A DNA stretch of 41,455 nucleotides, from positions 1 to 41,455 of the forward strand of contig NZ_AUDG01000036.1 in NCBI RefSeq assembly GCF_000425345.1. The letters run 5' to 3'. The stretch is from Rheinheimera baltica DSM 14885 (lineage in GTDB: Bacteria > Pseudomonadota > Gammaproteobacteria > Enterobacterales > Alteromonadaceae). Shown piece after piece: positions 15,416 through 23,764 of the stretch; within the stretch, counting starts at the first letter, position 1; every line of letters begins with the position of its first letter. The position numbers and the translations under genes are program-made. Under the pieces are notes generated by a model. That model did no database searches, had not been told where the DNA came from, and worked only from the letters and a program-made list of their open reading frames with translations.

Positions 15416-18325
15416 TTAGAAGCGATAGCTAAATGATACCCGATAGTTACGGCCCAGTGCATCGTGATTGATAGAGTCAAAACCACGGCTGGAACCATAG
15501 GCGCGAGGTGGATCACGGTCAAATAGATTATCCACATTCAAACTTATGCTAGCGTTGGCAAAGTCATATCCTATGTTTGCCCTAACTGTGGTCCACGCGG
15601 AGACATCTCGCTCGCCATTTTCATTAAGCGCGCCTAATGCATCCAACTCGTCCATCTCGCGACCGCGTAAGCCGCTAATATCATCAGCGTATGCTGAGGT
15701 GTAATATGCTGTAAGGCTGGTAAAGAACGCATCACCCGACCAGGATAAACCCAGGCTGGCAATATTCTCCGGATAACGCCAGGTACCTGCCAGCTCTTCG
15801 ATGAAATCTGAACCGGGTCTGTTACGTTCAAACGACAGGTAATGAGTAGCATCAAATGAAAGCTTTAAGTTGCCTGAAGCAAAATCAAAACGCTGATCAA
15901 AAGCAATATCGATACCACTGACATTTTGCTCACCGGTATTTTGTAGTAGTAACACATGGTCACGATACAGTGGCAATTCATTAAAGCGTGGTTCGTCATA
16001 ATCTATCCAAGCTGCTAGAATTTCGCTTAAGTTTGCCCCAGCATCTTCGATTGTGTTGTCAGAAAGGTCAGTAACATCACATAGATCTGGATCATATGAT
16101 ATACCTTGTTCACCATCCGGCACTAAACCACAGTGACGTAGTGATGAGTCTGTTATTGCAGCTGCAAGCACAGCGGTCATGTCAGTATCTACTAAGCGGT
16201 CGTGTTTAAACTGCCAGTAATCAACAGTAAGCGTGGTATTTTGAGTTGGACTCCAACCAAAACCAACACTTACCGATTCGGATTCTTCAGCCTGCAATGA
16301 TGGATTACCTAATTCCAATACGTTGTTGCTGCGCTCCGTACCGTCACCTTCACAGTAAAGGTCTGCCACAGCCTGATTGGCTCCGCAGTCGAAGCTGGCT
16401 GTTGTTGTTCGCAGTTTAACACCGGCTTGAGTCAGTGAAGGTGCACGGAAAGAAGTTGCCCATGATGCACGCACAACCAACTCTTCAACAGGACGCCAGC
16501 TAAAGGCTACTTTAGGATTAAATGTACTGCCAAAATCATTATAGTTGTCATAACGCCCTGCTACTTGCAGGTCTAATGTGGACGTTAGCGGAATATAAAA
16601 CTCAGCAAATGCGGCCCATTGACTGCGATCTGCTGCAGACTCGCTTGAACCAAAGCCAAAGACATCTACCAGATAACCATTGGCGGCGTTGGCTTTTGAA
16701 TTGGCTGATGGGCTGTCTGTGATTTCTTCCTTACGCAGTTCAACACCAAATGCAGAACCAATAATATTGCCGTTGAATTCGCCAATGTCGCCACTGATAC
16801 GTGCATCCCAGCCATAGACTGTACTTTCACCATCGCGGGTTGGGCGTTCTTGCGCTAAGGCCAATAAGGCATCATTGGCACTATCACCGAACAAAAACGG
16901 ATTATAAATGGGGCCAGAACAGGACAAGCTATCGCTGTTTTCGTCATAGCTTGCAATGGTGCCATTGCTACAAAGTTCGCCGGCCAAGGCTGCATGAAAT
17001 TTATACCGATTGTATACCCCGGCTATAGCGGTTTGTTCGGATTCAGAACGCGAAAGCGTAACGGCTGTCTCCCAGCTCCAATCACCGAGATCTCCTGCTA
17101 AAGCACTGACCAAACGTAGCGAGGTGTTATCAATTTCAACGGTACGGGGTGTAGCGAAGCGGGCGTCAAATTGAAAACCATACAATGTGCGTCCTGCAAT
17201 AGTATCGAATGGGTCAACATTGATTCTGTCCAGAATATCGTTACGAACAGCGTCAGAAAAAATATCTAATACGGTTTCATCGGCAAACGGGCCTTCACTA
17301 TCATCGACCTGATCAATTGGCGCCGGGCTAGACTGCGAGGTTGATTTAGTTTTACTGATAAACACATCAGTAGTCCAGTTAACATCTCCTAGTTCTACAT
17401 CGAAGATAAAACCAGCAGAGGAGCTTTCAAATGGCGTGTCTAGCTGGTCGTCTTCGTTAGGGTAATATGCGCAAATTTGTTCGCCAAGTTCGGTTGTTAC
17501 CAGGGCGGTTGGACAACCAGGAGTGGCAAATTCATTGCCGTCTACCGCAGAATAATAATAGATATTAGGCGCGGTTTTTGGCAAATATGAATAAGAGCTC
17601 TCTAGTAAAGGAGTGCGGGTAACGTCACGGTCTTGGGCTGAAAATCCTTTGCGGTCAAAATGATCGGCAAAAAATGTCAGGTTACCGCCCGCGAGCTCTG
17701 TGCCAACCACCAAATTAAGATTGTACTTGCCTTCATTAGATGATGCGGTGCTATTGCCATAGGATGCATTAAGTTCAGCACCCTGATAGTCTTTCTTCAA
17801 AATATAGTTAATAACACCAGCAACAGCGTCGGCACCGTAAATAGCTGACGCACCGGTAGCAAGCACTTCAACCCTTTCAATAGCGGCTAATGGAATACTA
17901 TTGATATCAACAAAGTTTTGTGTACCTGAAGCAAATGAGCTGGCGGCAACGCGTCGACCGTTGATCAATGTCAAGGTTGCAGCCGGGCCTAAGCCTCTGA
18001 GTGACGCTACCGCTTGGCCTGCTGGTGTTGAGTTAGAGGTTGCACCACTTTCTGACGTCGAGAAGGTACCTGAGCCACCACGTAGCTGACCAACATCTTT
18101 TAGTAAGTCATAGACGGTACTTGCGCCGGAATTTTTAATATCATCGGCAGAAATAACCACCAGTGGCTGAGTACCTTCGAGGTCGACGCCTTTGATACGT
18201 GAACCCGTTACCTGAATTTTTTCAATTTTCTGCTCTTCTTTTGTAACGTCTTCAGCAGAAAACACTAATGGGCTAACAAAAAAGCTACCAGCCACAGCTA
18301 GTGCTAAAGGAGATAATTTATGCAT
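15416..18325 (-). CDS. TonB-dependent outer-membrane receptor (cyanophycin cluster)
   Basis: A 969-aa receptor with a signal peptide (cleavage near VFSA/EDV), a TonB-box-like IEKIQVTGSR, a plug domain (about 50-180, with SLRGLGPAATLTLINGRRVA and SIPLAAIERVEVLATGASAIYGADAVAGVINYI in segments) and a barrel ending in RNYRVSFSYRF with terminal Phe. It belongs to the large receptors common in Alteromonadales that take up peptides or oligosaccharides. It heads the run to yfcC and iadA and is divergent from the secreted cyanophycinase, so beta-Asp-Arg dipeptides or cyanophycin fragments are the likely ligand; this is inference. Ribosome site AGGTG precedes the ATG. Confidence 0.93.
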   Translation of the reverse strand: MHKLSPLALAVAGSFFVSPLVFSAEDVTKEEQKIEKIQVTGSRIKGVDLEGTQPLVVISADDIKNSGASTVYDLLKDVGQLRGGSGTFSTSESGATSNSTPAGQAVASLRGLGPAATLTLINGRRVAASSFASGTQNFVDINSIPLAAIERVEVLATGASAIYGADAVAGVINYILKKDYQGAELNASYGNSTASSNEGKYNLNLVVGTELAGGNLTFFADHFDRKGFSAQDRDVTRTPLLESSYSYLPKTAPNIYYYSAVDGNEFATPGCPTALVTTELGEQICAYYPNEDDQLDTPFESSSAGFIFDVELGDVNWTTDVFISKTKSTSQSSPAPIDQVDDSEGPFADETVLDIFSDAVRNDILDRINVDPFDTIAGRTLYGFQFDARFATPRTVEIDNTSLRLVSALAGDLGDWSWETAVTLSRSESEQTAIAGVYNRYKFHAALAGELCSNGTIASYDENSDSLSCSGPIYNPFLFGDSANDALLALAQERPTRDGESTVYGWDARISGDIGEFNGNIIGSAFGVELRKEEITDSPSANSKANAANGYLVDVFGFGSSESAADRSQWAAFAEFYIPLTSTLDLQVAGRYDNYNDFGSTFNPKVAFSWRPVEELVVRASWATSFRAPSLTQAGVKLRTTTASFDCGANQAVADLYCEGDGTERSNNVLELGNPSLQAEESESVSVGFGWSPTQNTTLTVDYWQFKHDRLVDTDMTAVLAAAITDSSLRHCGLVPDGEQGISYDPDLCDVTDLSDNTIEDAGANLSEILAAWIDYDEPRFNELPLYRDHVLLLQNTGEQNVSGIDIAFDQRFDFASGNLKLSFDATHYLSFERNRPGSDFIEELAGTWRYPENIASLGLSWSGDAFFTSLTAYYTSAYADDISGLRGREMDELDALGALNENGERDVSAWTTVRANIGYDFANASISLNVDNLFDRDPPRAYGSSRGFDSINHDALGRNYRVSFSYRF

Positions 18326-18696
18326 AGATACACCTGTCTTGACATGACACAGCCTGCGATATTGTCCGCATGAATGTGCTTATAATTATTTATATTAATT
18401 TTTTATGGTGCAGGAATAGAAGCCTGCCAGACACGGTTTAGTGTCTGACATGTTTCTACTCGTTAAACCACTCTGACAGGTAGTAAGACGAGTAGTAATA
18501 TGAGCTTAGCGCGAAGGCTTTTTTTAACATATCACTACCAAAAACATGAGATGATGAGAATTAAACAACACTATTAGATTTACTGCTAATTGGCAAAGAA
18601 GTCAATACAGGATAATCTATGCATAAAAATATTTGACGTTGCTATCTGTCGCACCGGTAGTTGAACATTTGTACGCTTAGGATAAGAAAGAGAATA
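18326..18696. promoter_or_regulatory. Divergent control region of the cyanophycin cluster
   Basis: A 371-bp non-coding region between the receptor and the cyanophycinase. It contains two inverted repeats that could be operators: CAGACAC (18428-18434) with GTGTCTG (18441-18447), and CTACTCGT (18456-18463) with ACGAGTAG (18488-18495). An AT-rich stretch at about 18375-18410 may hold the receptor promoter. A TTGACG at about 18633 could be a -35 for the cyanophycinase, but no good -10 follows. No regulator gene lies inside the cluster. Confidence 0.4.
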
Positions 18697-20547
18697 ATGA
18701 AATCATTTAGCTTTTATACAGCCGCTGCCATACTTGCCTGCAATGCATCTGCTGCTAATGTGAACGATACCAAGAGTTTTCCGGATTATTCGATGGTATT
18801 AGTTGGTGGTGGTTTGCAAACCTGCAGCTCCGTTGATGTTCGATATTGCAGTGGGCCTGAGCCGTTTACTGCTGCCTCAAAATCTGACGAGGCATTTATG
18901 TTATCGCCAGAGCATTTGGCAAATATTGCTGACAACGCATTTTGGACCGAAGAACGTGTTATTGAGCAGCAGCAAACTTTAGCACTGCTAGAATATATGC
19001 GCAGTAAAGTGAAGAGTGAGCGAGTCTCAGAACGCGAACTTTTAAGAATGTGGCGCTCTGCTGAGATTGAAATTGATGGTATCTGGGTTTCCGGTAGAAC
19101 GAATTATAGCGCTTTGAGTGATCGTGAACGAAATTTTGTGCTTGATCAACTGCAAGTAATGGCTGTTGTTAGCACTGATTCAGCCCGTAGTACGCCAAAG
19201 CGGCAAAAAGAATTTGCTGATTTGTCTAAAACTAAAGATGGTTTTACCGTTGAAATATATAAAAAAATAGTTGAGTTAGCTCAGCAAGTTGCGGGTAGTC
19301 AACGCAAACCACGTATATTGGTGGTAACCGCGTCAGGACGTGATCCTTTTGCTGCGGTAGATATGTATGTCAACGTATTTAAAGAAGCGGGAGCTGATGT
19401 AAGTTGGTTGCCGTTAAATGCAGCCTATCAAGCCGCACAGCACAGCTTGGTTAATGATGCTGCAAGTTGTGATCAACTCCCTCAGTATCTTGCTGCCTAC
19501 CATGGCACCTTCCAGCGAGGCCGGGTGTATCCGGATTTAATGCAGGAATTGAATAACTTTTGCAAGCAAGGCAGTGACGGTGCGGTAGAGCAAATACGCC
19601 GGGCGGATGCTGTTTTTATCAGTGGTGGTGATCAAAGTTTAGCGGTGCAAGCGTTTCGCCAGCCTGATGGTTCTGCCACGCCAGAGTTAAAGCAAATTGA
19701 ATCGATGATAGCCGCGGGACAGATTATTGTTGCAGGCACAAGTGCCGGCACCGCTGTTATGGCTGGTGGCAGTTATCAGGGCAAAAGAACCCCAATGATA
19801 ACTAATGGTGATAGCTACAACGCCATACAATACGGTGCTTTTGACTTACCAGCACCGCAGCCGGGTTGTGATAGAGATCAAAGCTGTACCAATGGTTTAG
19901 CTGAAAATCATCTGACATTTAATGGTCAGGGGGGGCTTGGCTTATTCAACTGGGGCATTTTGGATACCCATTTTTCTGAACGCGGCCGTCAGGGGCGCTT
20001 AGTTCGTTTACAAAATGATACTCAAACTCGATTTGGTTTTGGTATAGATGAAGCAACCGCTTTATTAGTTGCTGCCGGTCGTGGAGAGAATTCGCCAGAC
20101 GTTGTCATGGAAGTTATCGGTGCTGCGGGTGTGTATATTGTGGACAACGAGAAATCGCAAAGTTCTGGTGAAGGTGCTGCAACGAGCATTACTAATGTAA
20201 GTACCCATTACCTTACCCGTGATGATAAATTAGAAATTAAAGATGGGTTTCTACGTACGCGTTTTGCCGATTGGAAATTTGCTGCAAACAACACTTTATC
20301 GCCAATGTTAAGCTCTAGCGAACTGTTTGAACGAAACAATTACAAGCAGCTGGCTCAGTTACTATGTACAACGCAAAGCCGTCGTGCTGATGCCAAGGCC
20401 GTACGCATTGGTCAGGGGCATACAGTTAATTTATATAAGGATATGTCATCTTATACCCGTCAAGGCGTTTATCGTCAGCAAGGTGTAGACATTGAGTATT
20501 GTTCATATCGTAACCTGATGTTGGATATACAGCCTGCTAATCAATAG
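18697..20547 (+). CDS. cphE: Secreted cyanophycinase (peptidase family S51)
   Basis: A 616-aa exported peptidase that should cut cyanophycin (multi-L-arginyl-poly-L-aspartate) to beta-Asp-Arg dipeptides. A signal peptide (MKSFSFYTAAAILACNASA, cleavage before ANVN) precedes the first strand SMVLVGGGLQTCSS. Family S51 hallmarks: SGGDQS (309-314), nucleophile S349 in AGTSAGTAVM, DTHFSERGRQGRL (423-435) and FGIDEATAL with E452. It is much longer than intracellular CphB (about 270 aa), mainly through about 150 extra residues between the first and later strands and a C-terminal extension. The ATG at 18697 is chosen over a TTG at 18661 because it gives a proper signal peptide and has AAGAAAGAGA upstream. 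It is divergent from the receptor-yfcC-iadA run and precedes arcB by 23 bp. Confidence 0.92.
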   Translation: MKSFSFYTAAAILACNASAANVNDTKSFPDYSMVLVGGGLQTCSSVDVRYCSGPEPFTAASKSDEAFMLSPEHLANIADNAFWTEERVIEQQQTLALLEYMRSKVKSERVSERELLRMWRSAEIEIDGIWVSGRTNYSALSDRERNFVLDQLQVMAVVSTDSARSTPKRQKEFADLSKTKDGFTVEIYKKIVELAQQVAGSQRKPRILVVTASGRDPFAAVDMYVNVFKEAGADVSWLPLNAAYQAAQHSLVNDAASCDQLPQYLAAYHGTFQRGRVYPDLMQELNNFCKQGSDGAVEQIRRADAVFISGGDQSLAVQAFRQPDGSATPELKQIESMIAAGQIIVAGTSAGTAVMAGGSYQGKRTPMITNGDSYNAIQYGAFDLPAPQPGCDRDQSCTNGLAENHLTFNGQGGLGLFNWGILDTHFSERGRQGRLVRLQNDTQTRFGFGIDEATALLVAAGRGENSPDVVMEVIGAAGVYIVDNEKSQSSGEGAATSITNVSTHYLTRDDKLEIKDGFLRTRFADWKFAANNTLSPMLSSSELFERNNYKQLAQLLCTTQSRRADAKAVRIGQGHTVNLYKDMSSYTRQGVYRQQGVDIEYCSYRNLMLDIQPANQ

Positions 20548-20570
20548 CCGTATGGTGAGGTGAAAACCTG

Positions 20571-22859
20571 ATGCAAGGACCTATTCATCCACAGGTTAAA
20601 ACCTTCGCCAGTTGGATTCGTAAATGGGGAAAGCTTAAGCTGGCGCTATTGTGCCAGCTACTGTTTGTTGGCATTGCATTTGTTGTAGGTGCGGTTTTTG
20701 GTCTTGTCGTAAACAATACAATTAACTGGCAACAAATTCAGGGAGCACTGATTTTTTCTGTGTTGCTTGGACCGGTATGCATCTCTTTTCTATTTTATCT
20801 TGTGCTGCATTTAGATGCGGCTTTATCTTATCTGGAAGACTCTGCCCACCAAGAGCGTTTGTTAAATGAAGGTATGCAGGACAATATTCGTCAGCTTAAC
20901 TTTGAGATAGAAGAACGTAAAAAAGCGTTTCAGGCTAAACGTCGTGCTATTGATGAATTACGAAAAGAAATTGCTGAGCGAAAAAAAGCGCAAATTGAAC
21001 TGGAAGAACAAAGCTTATTGATCCGCTCCATTGTTGATAGTTCTCCTGATTTATTTTATTACCGCGACGAAACTGGACGGTTTGCCAGTTGCAATAAGAT
21101 GTTTGAAGTGATTATGGGCAAATCGGCGGTAGAGTTGATTGGTCATTATCCAGCAGAAATTTATACAGACGATAGTGCGCAGGCTGCGATTCTAACGGAA
21201 TATGAAGTTAGCATGCAGCCATCAGAGCTAACACTTGACGTTGAATTTGTAAAAGACGACGGCCAGGTTCTGTGGTTTGAAATGCGTAAAGTACCATTTT
21301 ATGACCGTCATGGCCGCTATATTGGCTTATTGGGTTTTGGTCGGGATATTACGTCGCGTAAGCTAGCTGAGCAGGCGTTGGAAAAAGCCTATCAGGATAA
21401 AGGTAAGTTTATTGCAACGTTAAGCCACGAGCTGAGGACACCGCTTAACGGTATTGTCGGTTTGAGTCGGCGTTTATTAGAAAGCCGTTTGACTAAGCAG
21501 CAACATGGTTGGGCAAATACCATTTTTAGCAGTGCCGAAACACTTGGCAATATTTTTAATGATATTATTGATTTAGACAAAATTGACCGTCAGGATCTGG
21601 ATATTGTTTATCAGAGTGTGGCACTAAAGCAGTTCATTAGTGATATTGCCAATTTTGCAGAATTACTATGTCAGCAAAAAGGATTGCAGTTTAAATTAAC
21701 CTGTCAGGGCGATCTTGATGTTTTTTTACGGTTGGACCCAACGCGTTTGCGACAGGTACTATGGAATCTTTTAAATAACGCCGTCAAATTTACTGCCAAT
21801 GGGCTTGTAAGTTTACATTGTGAAATAGATAGTGCTGAGCATGAGTTACATTTCTTAATCGAAGATACCGGCATAGGTATTGCGAAGCAGGAACAGCAGC
21901 GCATTTTTGACATGTACTACAAATCTAATGATGGCCGTCGCCTAAGTATTATGGGGTCGGGAATCGGATTATCTGTTTCGCGTGCGCTTATTGAAGCGAT
22001 GCAGGGCGATATACACGTTAGCAGTAATATTGGTGAGGGTAGCCAGTTTAGTGTCAAATTACCTGCCCAACAGCTTGCACAAGAGGCACAGCACGAAATA
22101 GCCTGCCCAGAATTGACTATTTTGTTGGTTGAAGATATCCCCCTCAATGCTGAGATTGCAATAAGTTTGCTTGAACAACGAGGTCATACAGTTTTGCACG
22201 CTGAAACGGGAGAAGATGCGCTGGCATTTTTGGAAACAGAAGATGACATTGATCTAGTACTGCTTGATATGCAATTGCCTGATATGAGTGGTGAGCAAAT
22301 TGCAAAGTATATACGGCAAGAGCCCCATTTGGCATCTCTGCCTATCGTTGTATTAAGTGCCAATGTGCGTAAAGCAGAACATCAATTAGACGGTGTACTG
22401 ATCGAAGGGGCACTGGCAAAGCCAATTAACACAGGTAAACTTGACCAGATGTTGGCCCGGTTGTTTTCACCAAGCGTTGTTAAGCTATTGCACACAAATG
22501 AGCCGGTTGTATCGGCAGAGTCACAGATACTTGATGAAGCAATTTTGAATGACTATTTGCAATCGCTTGGTAAGGAAGTTGTTCGACGCAGTGCCCAGTT
22601 GTTTGCGCAGTTGTTACCTGGCTATATGAATAAGTTAGTAGAAACCGCAGTACAACGTCAAGAAAAAGACTTTCAGGAAGCCGCTCATAAACTTAAAGGT
22701 GCTGCTGCATCTGTTGGGCTTTTATGGGTGCAAAAACATGCGAAGAGGTTAGAACAAGAGCCGGTAAACTGGCATGGGTTGGAACGGCAATTGGTAGACT
22801 TTCATCTAAAAACAGAGCAGCACATGGCTGCTCTGTCTGAGTTCATAGAACAAGCTTAA
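20571..22859 (+). CDS. arcB: Aerobic respiration control hybrid sensor kinase ArcB
   Basis: A 762-aa tripartite hybrid kinase (E. coli ArcB 778). Two membrane segments (about 23-48 and 58-80), a coiled-coil linker (90-148), a PAS domain (about 150-265), HisKA with H286 in SHELRTPLNGIVGLSR, an ATPase domain (N403 box, EDTGIGI, MGSGIGLSVS), a receiver with D566 (LLDMQLPDMSG) and an HPt with H706 (AHKLKGAAASVGL). These align with H292, D576 and H717 of E. coli. Redox Cys180 is present as C174 (ASCNKM) but Cys241 is W235 (QVLWFEMRK). The gene lies 23 bp after the cyanophycinase, so read-through is possible, and its stop is 3 bp from the stop of convergent arcA. Confidence 0.93.
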   Translation: MQGPIHPQVKTFASWIRKWGKLKLALLCQLLFVGIAFVVGAVFGLVVNNTINWQQIQGALIFSVLLGPVCISFLFYLVLHLDAALSYLEDSAHQERLLNEGMQDNIRQLNFEIEERKKAFQAKRRAIDELRKEIAERKKAQIELEEQSLLIRSIVDSSPDLFYYRDETGRFASCNKMFEVIMGKSAVELIGHYPAEIYTDDSAQAAILTEYEVSMQPSELTLDVEFVKDDGQVLWFEMRKVPFYDRHGRYIGLLGFGRDITSRKLAEQALEKAYQDKGKFIATLSHELRTPLNGIVGLSRRLLESRLTKQQHGWANTIFSSAETLGNIFNDIIDLDKIDRQDLDIVYQSVALKQFISDIANFAELLCQQKGLQFKLTCQGDLDVFLRLDPTRLRQVLWNLLNNAVKFTANGLVSLHCEIDSAEHELHFLIEDTGIGIAKQEQQRIFDMYYKSNDGRRLSIMGSGIGLSVSRALIEAMQGDIHVSSNIGEGSQFSVKLPAQQLAQEAQHEIACPELTILLVEDIPLNAEIAISLLEQRGHTVLHAETGEDALAFLETEDDIDLVLLDMQLPDMSGEQIAKYIRQEPHLASLPIVVLSANVRKAEHQLDGVLIEGALAKPINTGKLDQMLARLFSPSVVKLLHTNEPVVSAESQILDEAILNDYLQSLGKEVVRRSAQLFAQLLPGYMNKLVETAVQRQEKDFQEAAHKLKGAAASVGLLWVQKHAKRLEQEPVNWHGLERQLVDFHLKTEQHMAALSEFIEQA

Positions 22860-22862
22860 TAC

Positions 22863-23570
22863 TTATTTTTCTAACTTACCCACAAAGCGGTAGCCTTCAC
22901 CATGGATAGTGCTGATTAACTCTGGGCTATCAACATCTGATTCAAAATGCTTACGGATACGGCGAATAGTAACATCTACTGTGCGATCGTTTGGACGTAA
23001 GTCACGGCCAGTCATATGACGGATTAATTGCTCACGGGTAAAAATCTTACCTGGTGTGTCCAGCATTAAACGCAAAGCGCGATACTCACCTTTCGGCAGG
23101 CGACGGGCAACATTTTTTGGTGAAGTTAGGTTTCTGCTATTTTCATCTAACGTCCAGCCGTTAAATTTAACAACGCTCTTATGCTCTTCAACCACAGGTT
23201 GCGCTACAGTGCGGTTTAACAAATTGCGGGCACGGATAGTAAGTTCGCGTGGATTAAACGGCTTGGTTAAATAGTCATCCGCACCAATTTCAAGACCTAA
23301 AATACGATCAACTTCGCTGTCGCGGCCGGTTAGGAAAATTAAACCAATATTTTCTTTCTGGCGTAACTCTCTTGCCAAAATTAGGCCATTTTTGCCTGGC
23401 AGGTTAATATCCATTACCACCAGGCTTACCTTGTTGTCGGTAAGTTTTTGATTCATCTCTTCGCCATTTATTGCTTCGATGACATCATACCCTTCACCTT
23501 GAAACAGGCTTACGAGGTTTAAGCGGGTTACTTCTTCGTCTTCAACGATAAGAATCACAGGTGTTTGCAT
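22863..23570 (-). CDS. arcA: Aerobic respiration control response regulator ArcA
   Basis: A 235-aa OmpR/PhoB-type regulator (E. coli ArcA 238). The receiver has the acidic pair ED at 10-11, phosphorylation site D54 ([12 protein letters not shown]), the T of FLTGRD and K of LTKPFNP; the winged-helix domain ends [13 protein letters not shown]...[15 protein letters not shown]. The start is set at 23570 ([13 protein letters not shown]); a longer frame to 23639 adds residues without homology. It is tail to tail with arcB, its cognate kinase, which is unlinked in E. coli. A perfect 17-bp inverted repeat lies about 100 bp upstream. Confidence 0.95.
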   Translation of the reverse strand: MQTPVILIVEDEEVTRLNLVSLFQGEGYDVIEAINGEEMNQKLTDNKVSLVVMDINLPGKNGLILARELRQKENIGLIFLTGRDSEVDRILGLEIGADDYLTKPFNPRELTIRARNLLNRTVAQPVVEEHKSVVKFNGWTLDENSRNLTSPKNVARRLPKGEYRALRLMLDTPGKIFTREQLIRHMTGRDLRPNDRTVDVTIRRIRKHFESDVDSPELISTIHGEGYRFVGKLEK

Positions 23571-23668
23571 TGGATTTGTACCTTGTGTAAATTCTGTTAA
23601 GTTAATGGCTGGAATATGTTTTCTATATATGACGATCAATTGTCAAATAATACGCAATTATAACCATC

Positions 23669-23707
23669 AGTCCAATTGTTAACAAGTTTTTTGTTAACAA
23701 TTGGACT
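23669..23707. promoter_or_regulatory. Perfect 17-bp inverted repeat upstream of arcA
   Basis: AGTCCAATTGTTAACAA (23669-23685) and its exact complement (23691-23707) flank a 5-base GTTTT loop. Each arm contains TTGTTAACAA, so two such boxes lie 15 bp apart. It is about 60 bp past the stop of the sensor kinase at 23765 and 100 bp before arcA. No T-run follows on the minus strand, so a simple terminator is less likely than a regulatory site or a protective stem. Confidence 0.7.
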
Positions 23708-23764
23708 ATCCAAAGTGTGTATTAAACAAGGTTTGTTATTTTTCTCTTGCTAAGTCTATGATTT

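Noticed and set aside
18661..18696. TTG start for the cyanophycinase, adding 12 residues
   Set aside because: It would put extra basic residues before the signal peptide and has no ribosome site; the ATG at 18697 has both a ribosome site and a normal signal peptide.
23640..23668. TTGACA on the minus strand as the -35 of an arcA promoter
   Set aside because: The only TATA-like hexamers are 11 to 13 bp or 22 bp away, outside the normal spacing.
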